Assembly (NCBI GenBank): GCA_017308375.1
Contig: JAFKEW010000051.1
Location: 1 to 64,000 of the forward strand
Source of the DNA: Alphaproteobacteria bacterium
Lineage (GTDB): Bacteria > Pseudomonadota > Alphaproteobacteria > Micropepsales > Micropepsaceae
Length of the DNA stretch: 64,000 nucleotides
Reading direction: 5' to 3'
Each line of letters opens with the position of its first letter. The stretch's first letter is position 1. A program made the position numbers and the translations under genes. Below, in pieces: positions 34,349 to 45,205 of this stretch. The notes under the pieces were generated by a model. That model had not been told where the DNA came from. It saw only the letters and a program-made list of their open reading frames with translations, and did not search any database.

Positions 34349-34389
34349 TTAATCGCAGTGCAGCCAATGGAATTAATCGCGGCGCAGCC
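34347..34389. repeat. 19-nt imperfect direct repeat at the irr 3' end
   Basis: AATTAATCGCAGTGCAGCC (34347-34365) and AATTAATCGCGGCGCAGCC (34371-34389) differ at two positions and are offset by 24 nt. The second copy covers the last codons and stop of irr. Confidence 0.8.
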
Positions 34390-34798
34390 GCACGACCACG
34401 TCCACGCGCTCGACCCGCGTGCCGGAAGGGGCATTCGGGACACCGGCCACCGCGATCTCCGCACCCGGAATGTCGATCAGGGTCCCCTCATCTTCCAGGT
34501 AGAAATGCTGGTGCTCGCCGATATTGGTGTCGAAATAGGACCGCGCCGCATCCACGGTCACCTGCCGCAGCAGGCCCGCATCGGTCAGTTGATGCAGCGT
34601 GTTGTAGATCGTTGCCAGCGATACGCGAATCCCGGCCTGTGCCGCTTCTTCATGCAGCATCTCGGCCGTCAGATGGCGGTCGCCGCCCTCAAACAGCAGG
34701 CCGGTCAGTTCGACGCGCTGCCGTGTCGGGCGCAGGCCCGCGCCGCGCAGCCGCGCGATCAGGTGGGCCTTGCCGGTGGCCTGCGAAGATTCGCCCAT
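34373..34798 (-). CDS. irr: Iron response regulator Irr (Fur superfamily)
   Basis: ATG 34798 is chosen because GGAAGGACGAAAG precedes it; 141 residues. The winged-helix DNA-binding domain has LRGAGLRPTRQRVELTGLLF and VSLATIYNTLHQLTDAGLL. The dimerisation domain has TNIGEHQHFYLEDEG with the HxH (His96, His98) metal/heme ligand pair, and ends VERVDVVVRLRRD. These features and the adjacent fabA-fabB-fabI genes are those of alphaproteobacterial Irr rather than Fur or PerR. Irr is destabilised by heme and represses or activates iron, heme and oxidative-stress genes. The N-terminal heme regulatory motif of Bradyrhizobium Irr is absent. An Irr-type box in its own promoter predicts autoregulation. 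Confidence 0.93.
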   Translation of the reverse strand: MGESSQATGKAHLIARLRGAGLRPTRQRVELTGLLFEGGDRHLTAEMLHEEAAQAGIRVSLATIYNTLHQLTDAGLLRQVTVDAARSYFDTNIGEHQHFYLEDEGTLIDIPGAEIAVAGVPNAPSGTRVERVDVVVRLRRD

Positions 34799-34858
34799 TC
34801 TTTCGTCCTTCCACCCAAAGCGGGCCTTACACGGCTGACACTCGGGCTTCACCTTTGC

Positions 34859-34885
34859 TAGGCTGATTCCGTAAGGTGCAGCCTA
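34859..34885 (-). promoter_or_regulatory. Inverted repeat in the irr leader
   Basis: TAGGCTG (34859-34865) and CAGCCTA (34879-34885) are a perfect 7-bp inverted repeat with a 13-nt centre, between the predicted irr transcription start and its RBS. It could be an mRNA hairpin or a protein site. Confidence 0.4.
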
Positions 34886-34909
34886 ACATATGCGATATCC
34901 AAGATCCCG

Positions 34910-34938
34910 TATATAGTTAGAATGCGTCTAATAAACAA
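34910..34938 (-). promoter_or_regulatory. Candidate irr promoter
   Basis: On the minus strand TTGTTT (34938-34933), a 17-nt spacer and TATATA (34915-34910). The leader to the irr ATG would be about 105 nt. The spacer is occupied by an Irr-type palindrome. Confidence 0.6.
34917..34931. promoter_or_regulatory. Irr-type box in the irr/fabA divergent region
   Basis: TTAGAA-TGC-GTCTAA, one mismatch from the perfect TTAGAA-N3-TTCTAA palindrome. It fills the irr promoter spacer and could also affect fabA on the other strand. Confidence 0.65.
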
Positions 34939-34950
34939 GAAATTGATGAA

Positions 34951-34980
34951 GGGGCGGATTTTGTCAAGTATCGCCGCCCC
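34951..34980 (+). promoter_or_regulatory. Hairpin in the fabA leader
   Basis: GGGGCGG (34951-34957) and CCGCCCC (34974-34980) form a 7-bp GC stem around a 16-nt loop, ending 13 nt before the fabA ATG and just before its GGAG. It may modulate initiation or terminate some transcripts. Confidence 0.4.
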
Positions 34981-34993
34981 GAACGGAGTGGAA

Positions 34994-35542
34994 ATGCAGT
35001 CAACCCGATCGAATTTCGACCTTCAGGGTCTGCTTGCCTGCGCGCGGGGGGAATTGTTCGGGCCCGGCAATGCGCGGCTGCCGCTGCCCCCCATGCTGAT
35101 GTTCGATCGCATCACCAATATCTCGGACAAGGGCGGTTCCGCAGGCAAGGGCGAGATCATGGCCGAACTCGATGTGAAGCCCGATCTGTGGTTCTTCAAA
35201 TGCCATTTCCAGGATGACCCGGTGATGCCGGGCTGTCTGGGGCTGGATGCGCTGTGGCAGATGGCGGGTTTTTTCCTGGGCTGGATGGGCGGCCTCGGCA
35301 AGGGCCGGGCGCTGGGCGTGGGCGAGGTGAAATTCAGCGGCATGGTGCTACCGTCGAACAAGCTCGTCTCCTACTATGTCGAATTCAAGCGCGTGATCAT
35401 GCGCCGGCTCGTGGTGGGTGTGGCGGATGGGATCGTGAAGGTTGACGGCAAACCCATATTCGAGGCCAAGGATCTCAGGGTTGGCCTGTTTACCGATGAA
35501 GCGGCCGCCAATGGCCGCCAGGTTGCCGGTGCGCCGGCCTGA
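34994..35542 (+). CDS. fabA: 3-hydroxydecanoyl-ACP dehydratase/isomerase
   Basis: ATG 34994 (GGAG upstream) gives a 182-residue hot-dog-fold enzyme. The active-site His71 in [14 protein letters not shown] and Asp85 in LGLDALWQM match E. coli FabA His70/Asp84. It dehydrates 3-hydroxydecanoyl-ACP and isomerises the trans-2 product to cis-3-decenoyl-ACP, the branch point of anaerobic-type unsaturated fatty acid synthesis. It is the first gene of fabA-fabB-fabI, divergent from irr, an order also found in rhizobia. Confidence 0.97.
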   Translation: MQSTRSNFDLQGLLACARGELFGPGNARLPLPPMLMFDRITNISDKGGSAGKGEIMAELDVKPDLWFFKCHFQDDPVMPGCLGLDALWQMAGFFLGWMGGLGKGRALGVGEVKFSGMVLPSNKLVSYYVEFKRVIMRRLVVGVADGIVKVDGKPIFEAKDLRVGLFTDEAAANGRQVAGAPA

Positions 35543-35576
35543 TCATGTTCGTTCCTGCTGCAGGGAAAGCTGACCC

Positions 35577-36800
35577 ATGAGACGCGTGGTGGTCACCGGT
35601 TTGGGCATCGTCTCGTCCATCGGCAACAATGCGCAGGAGGTGGTCGCCTCCTTGCGCGAAGCCCGTTCCGGCATCGTGCGGGCGGACGATTACGCGGCGC
35701 ATGGTTTCCGCTCGCAAGTGCATGGCAGCCTGAAAATCGACATCGATCAGGCGGTGGACCGGCGTGCGCGCCGCTTCATGGGCGATGGTGCGGCCTATGC
35801 CTGGATTGCGATGGAGCAGGCGATCCGCGATGCCGGTCTTGAAACCGGCGATATTTCAAACGAACGCACCGGATTGATCGTGGGTTCGGGCGGGCCATCC
35901 ACCCGCGCCATTGTGGCCGCTGCCGATGTTACGCGCGAGCCGGGCAAGGGCCCGAAGCGGGTGGGACCGTTCGCGGTGCCGAAGGCGATGTCCTCCACCT
36001 GCTCGGCCAATCTCTCCACCTGGTACAAGACCAAGGGCGTCAATTATTCGATCTCCAGTGCCTGCTCGACCTCGGCCAATTGCATCGGCAACGCGGCCGA
36101 GATGATCCAGTGGGGCAAGCAGGACATCATGTTCGCCGGCGGCGGCGAGGAGCTGGATTGGACGCTCTCGGTCCTGTTCGATGCGATGGGCGCAATGTCG
36201 TCGAAATTCAACGATCAGCCGGAAAAGGCCTCGCGCGCCTATGACAGGAACCGCGACGGCTTCGTGATCTCCGGCGGTGGCGGCATCCTGGTTCTCGAGG
36301 AACTGGAACACGCCAAGGCGCGCGGCGCGAAGATTTACGCCGAACTGGCGGGTTACGGCGCCACCGCCGATGGCGCCGATATGGTGGCCCCGTCCGGCGA
36401 AGGGGCGGTGCGCTGCATGCGCATGGCGATCGAAAAGGTGAAGGCACCGATCGATTACATCAACCCGCATGCCACCTCGACGCCGGTCGGCGATATTCCG
36501 GAGATCAACGCGATCCGTGAAGTGTTCGGCGAAAAGATGCCGCCGGTCAGCGCCACGAAATCGCTCACCGGTCACAGCCAGGGTGCGGCCGGTGTGCACG
36601 AGGCGATCTATACGCTTTTGATGATGCAGTCGGGCTTCATCTGCGAAAGCGCGAATATTGAGGAGATCGACCCCGCCGTGGCCGATGCCAATATCGTGCG
36701 CCGCCGCATCGACAATGCGAAGATCGAGGTCGCGCTCTCCAACAGTTTCGGGTTCGGCGGCACCAACGCATCGCTGGTGTTCCAGCGCTATGCCGCGTAA
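35577..36800 (+). CDS. fabB: 3-oxoacyl-ACP synthase I
   Basis: A 407-residue thiolase-fold condensing enzyme. The catalytic triad is Cys163 in [10 protein letters not shown], His298 in [12 protein letters not shown] and His333 in [10 protein letters not shown], exactly the E. coli FabB numbering. It elongates cis-3-decenoyl-ACP from FabA, committing carbon to unsaturated fatty acids. It begins 34 nt after fabA with AGGGAAAG as RBS, and fabI follows 74 nt later. Confidence 0.97.
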   Translation: MRRVVVTGLGIVSSIGNNAQEVVASLREARSGIVRADDYAAHGFRSQVHGSLKIDIDQAVDRRARRFMGDGAAYAWIAMEQAIRDAGLETGDISNERTGLIVGSGGPSTRAIVAAADVTREPGKGPKRVGPFAVPKAMSSTCSANLSTWYKTKGVNYSISSACSTSANCIGNAAEMIQWGKQDIMFAGGGEELDWTLSVLFDAMGAMSSKFNDQPEKASRAYDRNRDGFVISGGGGILVLEELEHAKARGAKIYAELAGYGATADGADMVAPSGEGAVRCMRMAIEKVKAPIDYINPHATSTPVGDIPEINAIREVFGEKMPPVSATKSLTGHSQGAAGVHEAIYTLLMMQSGFICESANIEEIDPAVADANIVRRRIDNAKIEVALSNSFGFGGTNASLVFQRYAA

Positions 36801-36874
36801 GCGCCACAAAGAGAAGTACGGCACAGCCCACTTTCCGGCCTGTGCTGCTTTGAAACATCGCCAGTGAGGCAAGA

Positions 36875-37759
36875 ATGGCTGAAGCCACGAATTTGATGCG
36901 CGGAAAACGCGGTCTGGTGATGGGGGTCGCCAACGACCACTCGATCGCCTGGGGTATTGCGCGCAATCTGGCGGGCGCCGGTGCCGAAGTCGCCTTCACC
37001 TATCAGGGCGAAGCGCAGGCCCGCAGGCTGAAACCGCTTGCCGCTTCCATCGGGGCGCAGATCATGCTGCCGGGCGATGTCGAGAATGATGACGAACTCG
37101 ATGCCGCGTTCGACACCTTGAAGCGCGAATGGGGCGGCCTCGATTTCCTGGTTCACGCCATTGCCCATTCCGACCGCAACGAATTGAAGGGCCGTTACGT
37201 CGATACCACGCGGGCCAATTTCAGTCGCTCGCTCAGCATTTCCTGTTACTCCTTCACCGCCGTTGCGCAACGCGCGGCGCGGCTGATGTCCACCGATCTT
37301 GGCTTCGGCGGCGGCGCGATGATCACGCTGACCTATCTTGGCGCCAGCCGCGTGATGCCGAACTACAATGTGATGGGGGTGGCCAAGGCGGCGCTGGAAG
37401 CCAGTGTGCGTTATCTCGCCGCCGATCTCGGGCATGACGGGATTCGCGTCAACGCGATTTCGGCCGGGCCGATGCGCACGCTTGCAGGCGCCGCGGTGGG
37501 CGATGCGCGCACCGTGTTCAAATGGAACCGCGCACACGCACCGCTCAAAAAGAATATCGAACTCGACCATGTCGGCGGCGCGGCGCTCTATTTGCTGAGC
37601 GATCTGTCGGGCGGTGTCACGGGCGAGATTCATTTCGTCGATGCCGGATTCAATGTGGTCGGCATGCCGCCGACAGCGGATCTGAAAGGCTGGATCGCGC
37701 CCGGAAATGGCCATGATGTCAGTGAAGACGATGGCAATCCGGCGCGCTGCGAGACGTAA
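36875..37759 (+). CDS. fabI: Enoyl-ACP reductase (NADH)
   Basis: A 294-residue SDR-type reductase. The cofactor motif is GLVMGVANDHSIAWGIA, and the catalytic pair Tyr164-x6-Lys171 lies in NYNVMGVAKAAL. It has about 20 more residues at the C-terminus than typical FabI. It reduces the trans-2-enoyl-ACP in each elongation cycle. GAGG lies upstream of the start. It ends the fabA-fabB-fabI unit, with a small VOC gene 26 nt downstream that may be cotranscribed. Confidence 0.95.
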   Translation: MAEATNLMRGKRGLVMGVANDHSIAWGIARNLAGAGAEVAFTYQGEAQARRLKPLAASIGAQIMLPGDVENDDELDAAFDTLKREWGGLDFLVHAIAHSDRNELKGRYVDTTRANFSRSLSISCYSFTAVAQRAARLMSTDLGFGGGAMITLTYLGASRVMPNYNVMGVAKAALEASVRYLAADLGHDGIRVNAISAGPMRTLAGAAVGDARTVFKWNRAHAPLKKNIELDHVGGAALYLLSDLSGGVTGEIHFVDAGFNVVGMPPTADLKGWIAPGNGHDVSEDDGNPARCET

Positions 37760-37785
37760 CAAAGCTATTCAGCAAGGCGATTCCC

Positions 37786-38166
37786 ATGCGCCTCAATCAG
37801 GTTACAGTCCCTGCGCGCGACATCGAACAATCGGTTGCGTTCTACCAGGCTCTCGGCCTGCGCCTGATCGTGAAAAGCCCGTATTACGCCCGCTTTGAAT
37901 TGCCCGACGGTGAAGCGACGTTCTCCGTTCATCTGAGCGATGATGTGGATGGCGCCGCGCGCGGTGCCCAAATTTATTTTGAATGTGCGGATCTGGATGC
38001 GCGTGTGGCGGCGCTGAAGGCGAAAGGCATCGTGTTCGACGCCGATCCGGTGGATCAAAGCTGGTTGTGGCGTGAGGCCTGGCTCAGCGATCCGGCCGGT
38101 GTGCGGTTATGCTTCTACCATGCGGGTGAAAACCGCCGTTATCCGCCCTGGCGAATCACGCCGTAG
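37786..38166 (+). CDS. VOC superfamily (glyoxalase/dioxygenase fold) protein
   Basis: A 126-residue single-unit VOC protein. It starts MRLNQVTVPARDIEQSVAFY and has the second beta-alpha-beta motif with WREAWLSDPAGVRLCFYHAG. A metal site is not obvious, since the usual N-terminal His is Gln5. It is too general to assign a reaction. An AAGG RBS lies upstream. Its 3' end overlaps the convergent carA gene by 11 nt. Confidence 0.88.
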   Translation: MRLNQVTVPARDIEQSVAFYQALGLRLIVKSPYYARFELPDGEATFSVHLSDDVDGAARGAQIYFECADLDARVAALKAKGIVFDADPVDQSWLWREAWLSDPAGVRLCFYHAGENRRYPPWRITP

Positions 38167-39370
38167 CGGTTTTCCTGTCCGTCTGCGCGGCATAGGCCTT
38201 CGCGGCCTTGGTAAAACGCTGGAACAGATAGTGGGAATCCATCGGGCCGGGCGAGGCTTCGGGGTGATACTGCACACCGAACACCGGCTTGCCTTCGATG
38301 CGGATGCCGCAATTGGTGCCGTCGAACAGCGAGACATGGGTTTCCACCACGCCCTTGGGCAGGGTTTCGCCGTCCACCGTGAAGCCGTGGTTCATCGACA
38401 CGATTTCGACCTTGCCGGTTTCGAGGTCCTTTACCGGATGGTTGGCGCCGTGATGGCCCTGGGGCATTTTTCGCGTCTTGCCGCCCAATGCCAGCCCCAG
38501 CATCTGATGGCCAAGACAGATGCCGAACACCGGCACACCGGAGTCCATCAGCTTGCGGATGACGGGAATGGCATATTCGCCGGTCGCGGCGGGGTCGCCC
38601 GGTCCGTTGGACAGCAGAACACCGTCGGGGGCGTGGCGCATGATGTCTTCGAAACTGGCCGTGGCGGGCAGCACAGTCACCTCTGCCCCTTCCCCGGCCA
38701 GAAGCCGTAAGGTGTTGCGCTTCACACCATAGTCGATCACCACGCAGCGCCAGCTCGGCGCCGCCTGCTCGCCATAGCCCTTGTCCCAGGTCCACGGCGT
38801 CTGCCGCCAGGGATAGCTTTGCCGCGTTGTCACGTCTTTCGCGAGGTCGAGGCCGACAAGCCCGGGAAATTCGCGCGCCTGCTTTACCAGGCCCGCGATG
38901 TCGAAGCGGCCATCGGCGGCGTGGGCGACCACGCCGTGGGGCATGCCGTGTTCGCGGATGTGGTTGGTCAGCCGCCGCGTGTCGACGCCGGCGATGCCCG
39001 GAATATTCTGCTGGGCGAGCCAGCGGCCAAGTGGCGCGAGTGCGCGATAATTGGACGGATGGCGCGCTTCGGCCCGCACGATCATGGCGCGGACGAAGGG
39101 GGTGGTGGTTTCGATGTCTTCGCCGTTGGTGCCGACAATGCCGATATGGGGAAAGGTGAAGGCGACGATCTGCCCGGCATAGGATGGATCGGTCAGGATT
39201 TCCTGATAGCCGGTCATCGCGGTGTTGAAGCACACTTCGCCGCATTGGGCGGTCTCCGCGCCGAAGCCGTGGCCTTCGAATACGGTGCCGTCGGCAAGAA
39301 CAAGAAGGGCGGTTGCGCGCGAAATACCGGCCGCCGGGCGTGCGGCGGTGGTTGCAGATGCATCGTTCAT
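38156..39370 (-). CDS. carA: Carbamoyl-phosphate synthase small subunit
   Basis: A 404-residue protein with the N-terminal CPSase small-chain domain (ETAQCGEVCFNTAMTGYQEI) and a C-terminal class I glutamine amidotransferase domain: nucleophile Cys in VFGICLGHQMLGLALGG and the His-Pro-Glu triad part in VQYHPEASPGP. It hydrolyses glutamine and channels ammonia to CarB for arginine and pyrimidine synthesis. carB is not downstream, so the two subunits are encoded separately or outside the window. The gene is divergent from the YqeY gene across 247 nt. Confidence 0.97.
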   Translation of the reverse strand: MNDASATTAARPAAGISRATALLVLADGTVFEGHGFGAETAQCGEVCFNTAMTGYQEILTDPSYAGQIVAFTFPHIGIVGTNGEDIETTTPFVRAMIVRAEARHPSNYRALAPLGRWLAQQNIPGIAGVDTRRLTNHIREHGMPHGVVAHAADGRFDIAGLVKQAREFPGLVGLDLAKDVTTRQSYPWRQTPWTWDKGYGEQAAPSWRCVVIDYGVKRNTLRLLAGEGAEVTVLPATASFEDIMRHAPDGVLLSNGPGDPAATGEYAIPVIRKLMDSGVPVFGICLGHQMLGLALGGKTRKMPQGHHGANHPVKDLETGKVEIVSMNHGFTVDGETLPKGVVETHVSLFDGTNCGIRIEGKPVFGVQYHPEASPGPMDSHYLFQRFTKAAKAYAAQTDRKTATA

Positions 39371-39617
39371 GGGGGCCTCGAATTTGGCCGAACCTATGGA
39401 GGAGGGGCCCCCCGGTCAAGCGCGGATGTTGCGGCGCTTTTACCGCCGCCGGTTTTTGCGCGTGCGCGCCGCACTAGTATCTTGTTTGGCGCAACTTTCC
39501 GCGGGCAACCGCCCTGGGTGCCGAAGCGCCTTGATTATTTTGAGCAGGCGGCTTTGCCGCTGGGCACTTGCCCGCACGTTGCTCTAGATTGCCGCGCAGT
39601 CTCTGGAGCGTCGAATC

Positions 39618-40085
39618 ATGGGCTTGCGCGAACAATTCACCGAATCCCTCAAGCAGGCGATGAAGGCCAAGGATCAGAAGCGTGTCGGTACGCTGCGTCT
39701 GATGCTTGCGGCGCTGAAGGACCGTGACATCGCCAACCGCACCGAGGAAAGCCGTGAAGGCATCGCGGACGACGAGATTCTCACGCTGCTCGCGAAGATG
39801 GTGAAACAGCGCGAGGAATCGGCGGAAACCTATGACAGGGGCGGGCGCCCCGAACTGGCCGCAGGCGAGCGGGCGGAGATCGCGATCATCCGCGAATACA
39901 TGCCCAAACAGATGGATGCGGGTGCCGCAAAGGCCGCTATTCAGGCGGTGGTGGCGGAACTTGGCGCCGCTTCGATGAAGGACATGGGCAAGGTGATGGC
40001 CGCGCTGAAAGAGCGCTATGCCGGGCAGATGGATTTCGCCCGTGCCAGCGGCCTCGTCAAAGACGTGCTGTCGGGCAAGGCCTGA
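39618..40085 (+). CDS. GatB/YqeY domain protein
   Basis: A 155-residue helical protein of the YqeY family: LREQFTESLKQAMKAKDQKR, LRLMLAALKDRDI, then EIAIIREYMPKQMDAGAAKA and MGKVMAALKERYAGQMDFA. The domain is the tRNA-binding tail of GatB, present here alone. It may aid tRNA-dependent amidation or another tRNA step; its role is not defined. GGAG precedes the ATG. Its place between carA and dnaG is common in alphaproteobacteria. Confidence 0.93.
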   Translation: MGLREQFTESLKQAMKAKDQKRVGTLRLMLAALKDRDIANRTEESREGIADDEILTLLAKMVKQREESAETYDRGGRPELAAGERAEIAIIREYMPKQMDAGAAKAAIQAVVAELGAASMKDMGKVMAALKERYAGQMDFARASGLVKDVLSGKA

Positions 40086-40089
40086 CGCG

Positions 40090-40596
40090 TCAGGCCGCCA
40101 TGGCGCGGGGCATGGCGTGGGCCACGGCATCCGCCAGCCGCTCGATCATCGCAACTTCGCGCGGCGCGATGATGCGTTTTTCGCTCCAGTAAGCACCAAT
40201 CGCGGCCACGGGGGCATCGCGCCCCACCGGCGTCACCACCAGGCTTTTGACGAAAGTGCGGCGATAAACGTCATGCGGAATGCGCGGGTCCGCGAAAACG
40301 TCTGTGATCACGGCCGTTTCCGCGTGACGCATACACCAGCCGGAAATGCAGCTTTGCGACGGAAAACGCTGCCCCTTCCACAAGGGCGCGATCGCATCCT
40401 TTTCGACATAGTGGCAATAGCCGCAATCATGGAGCACGAAGGTCACGCCGTCGGCGGAACAAACCGCGCGTGCCGTCGCCCGCACGATGGCGATGATGTC
40501 ATCCAGCGTCTGCGCGTTGGCGAGCCGGTCTTCGGCGGCATCCATCAGTTTGCCGCGGCTTTCAAAGGCGCTGTCGTAATCGAACCGGATGTCCAT
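40090..40596 (-). CDS. Stand-alone GAF-domain protein
   Basis: A 168-residue cytoplasmic protein that is almost entirely one GAF domain: ADGVTFVLHDCGYCHYVEKD, APLWKGQRFPSQSCISGWCM and VITDVFADPRIPHDVYRRTF. The same domain is usually the sensory part of histidine kinases, but no kinase domain follows. Several cysteines (DCGYC, QSCISGWC) could bind a metal or react to redox state. It is convergent with the YqeY gene (4-nt gap) and divergent from dnaG. Confidence 0.88.
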   Translation of the reverse strand: MDIRFDYDSAFESRGKLMDAAEDRLANAQTLDDIIAIVRATARAVCSADGVTFVLHDCGYCHYVEKDAIAPLWKGQRFPSQSCISGWCMRHAETAVITDVFADPRIPHDVYRRTFVKSLVVTPVGRDAPVAAIGAYWSEKRIIAPREVAMIERLADAVAHAMPRAMAA

Positions 40597-40758
40597 GATG
40601 TCCCACGCTTTGCCGAATGTGGGCAGAGACTACAGTCCTAGGTTTAACAATATGAAAAGGCCGGTCCCGGTCTCTTCCCGCTGCCGGAATACCGGGAAAG
40701 ATGTGGGTTTGTCGGTTTTGCCCGCGCATATGGCGGTGTAACGCCTTACATTGCCAGG

Positions 40759-42624
40759 ATGCGCTACGGTCCCGGCCTGCTCGAAGAAATCCTCCGGCGG
40801 ACAGATATTGTCCAGCTCGTGGGCCGGCGCGTGAAGCTGACCCGCAAGGGCCGGGTGCTCTGGGGCTGTTGTCCGTTTCACAAGGAAAAATCGCCCTCCT
40901 TCAAGGTGGAGAACGAACGGCGCAGCTATCACTGCTTCGGCTGCGGCGCGGGCGGCGATGCCTTCAAATGGCTGATGGAAATGGACGGCCTGAGCTTTCC
41001 CGAGGCCGTGGAGCGCCTGGCGGGCGAGGCCGGTGTCGAACTGCCGAAATGGAGCCCCGATGACGAGGCCCGCGAGCAGAAGAAAAAGACGCTTTACGAC
41101 GTCATCGAACTCGCCTGCCAGTTTTTTGAGGACCGGCTGCGCAGCCGGGCAGGGACTGCGGCACAGGATTACCTGCGGATGCGGGGCCTGGACGGTGAAG
41201 CGGCAGGCCGTTTCCGGCTTGGCTATGCGCCGTCCGGCAACGCGCTGAAAGATCATCTGACCGGCAAAAATGTGCCGCTGGACGATATGATTGCGGCCGG
41301 TCTTGTGCGGCCCGGCGATGAAAACCGCGGCCCCCGCGATTTCTTTTTCGACCGGCTGATGTTTCCGATCAGCGATCCCCGCGGCCGGATCATTGCGTTC
41401 GGCGGGCGTGGGCTCAGCCCCGATGCGAAGCCCAAATACATCAACACAGGCGAAACCAGCCTCTTCTCCAAGGGGCATCTACTTTACAATTTCCACACCG
41501 CGCGGCCGGCGGCGCTGAAGGCCCAAAGCATCGTTGTCGCCGAAGGCTATATGGATGTGATTGCCCTCGTCCGGGCCGGGTTCGAGGCCGCCGTCGCCCC
41601 GCTTGGCACCGCGCTGACCGAAGATCAGCTCCATCTGCTGTGGCGGGTGGCACCGGAACCGGTTCTGGCATTCGATGGCGACGATGCGGGCCTCAGGGCC
41701 GCCACACGTGCCGCCCGGCTGGCGCTGCCGCACCTGAAGCCGGGCCATTCCCTGCGCTTTGTGTTTCTACCGCAGGGGGAAGACCCGGACAGCCTGTTGC
41801 GCAGGACCGGGCCCGCCGCCATGCACAGGCTGCTGGAAGATGCCGCGCCGCTGGCGACGGTTCTGTGGCGGGTCGAGACCGAGGGCCGCGATTTCACCAC
41901 GCCGGAGCGGCGCGCCGGGCTGGAGCGCGCCCTTGGCGAAATTGTCGCAAGCATCAAGGACGGCACGATTGCCGATTATTACCGCCGCGATTTCGATAGC
42001 CGCGTGTTCGAGGCTTTCAAACGCCGCAAACCCCGGCGGCGGGACGCGTCACCCGGGCCAAAAGAGGGGTATAGACGTCGAAATACAACCAATAGTTCCT
42101 ATAATGCCGGCGGGGAACCTGCAGTATCGGCGGCCGTCCGCAACAGCCTGATCGCCCGCAGCGGGCGGGGTGCGGCCCGGCCGCGCAAGGAGATGGAACT
42201 GGCGGCCCTTCTCTACGCCCACCCCACACTGGCCGCGGACCACGCAGAAACCCTTGCCAGACTGCCGTTTTCCGAGCCTTCGCTTGACAGGTTCCGCCAT
42301 GAACTCCTAAACCTCGCCGCCTCCGGCGGCAGGCTTGAAATGGGCCGTGTGGAGGACCATCTCCTTCGCTCCGGGATGGCCGAGTTGGCTGCGCGGCTCG
42401 CGCGGCTGGCAAATGGTGAGATCGCTCTGGCGAATCCTGGGGGGGACGCGGATGGCGAAGATTTTGTGGCCCGGTGGCAAGCCGCTGCCGCCCAGCTTCG
42501 CGAGTTGGCCGAGCTTGACCTGGAGCGGGCGCAGGCCTTTGAGCGTTTCCGGAATGAGGCAAGTGAGGAAAGCTGGCGTGAAGCCCACACATTGCTGGAA
42601 CGAAGGACCTCGCGCAGGGAATAG
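40759..42624 (+). CDS. dnaG: DNA primase
   Basis: A 621-residue primase. The zinc-binding CHC2 domain has CPFHKEKSPSF and HCFGCG near residues 38-66. The Toprim catalytic core includes VVAEGYMDVIALV and LAFDGDDAG. The C-terminal helicase-interacting domain is from about residue 470. A basic, low-complexity linker near residues 425-470 is unusually AT-rich for this gene and holds a perfect TATAAT. Primase makes RNA primers for replication with DnaB. It is followed by rpoD, the usual macromolecular-synthesis order. Its RBS is weak. Confidence 0.97.
   Translation: MRYGPGLLEEILRRTDIVQLVGRRVKLTRKGRVLWGCCPFHKEKSPSFKVENERRSYHCFGCGAGGDAFKWLMEMDGLSFPEAVERLAGEAGVELPKWSPDDEAREQKKKTLYDVIELACQFFEDRLRSRAGTAAQDYLRMRGLDGEAAGRFRLGYAPSGNALKDHLTGKNVPLDDMIAAGLVRPGDENRGPRDFFFDRLMFPISDPRGRIIAFGGRGLSPDAKPKYINTGETSLFSKGHLLYNFHTARPAALKAQSIVVAEGYMDVIALVRAGFEAAVAPLGTALTEDQLHLLWRVAPEPVLAFDGDDAGLRAATRAARLALPHLKPGHSLRFVFLPQGEDPDSLLRRTGPAAMHRLLEDAAPLATVLWRVETEGRDFTTPERRAGLERALGEIVASIKDGTIADYYRRDFDSRVFEAFKRRKPRRRDASPGPKEGYRRRNTTNSSYNAGGEPAVSAAVRNSLIARSGRGAARPRKEMELAALLYAHPTLAADHAETLARLPFSEPSLDRFRHELLNLAASGGRLEMGRVEDHLLRSGMAELAARLARLANGEIALANPGGDADGEDFVARWQAAAAQLRELAELDLERAQAFERFRNEASEESWREAHTLLERRTSRRE
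42100..42105 (+). promoter_or_regulatory. Consensus -10 (TATAAT) inside dnaG, possible rpoD promoter
   Basis: Exact TATAAT in an AT-rich patch of the dnaG linker, about 600 nt before rpoD. Upstream at 17 nt is GTCGAA, a poor -35. E. coli rpoD has internal promoters in dnaG, so position and context fit. Confidence 0.35.
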
Positions 42625-42705
42625 GCCCCTCGCGTATCCCTGAGAGAAGGGAATGAATGACCACGGGCGCGTTTTGCGTTAGTGGTTGGAAACTTTGGAC
42701 GAACG

Positions 42706-45180
<2,475 letters not shown>

Positions 45181-45205
45181 TTTTGAACGTACAGGTCCGG
45201 GTTCC

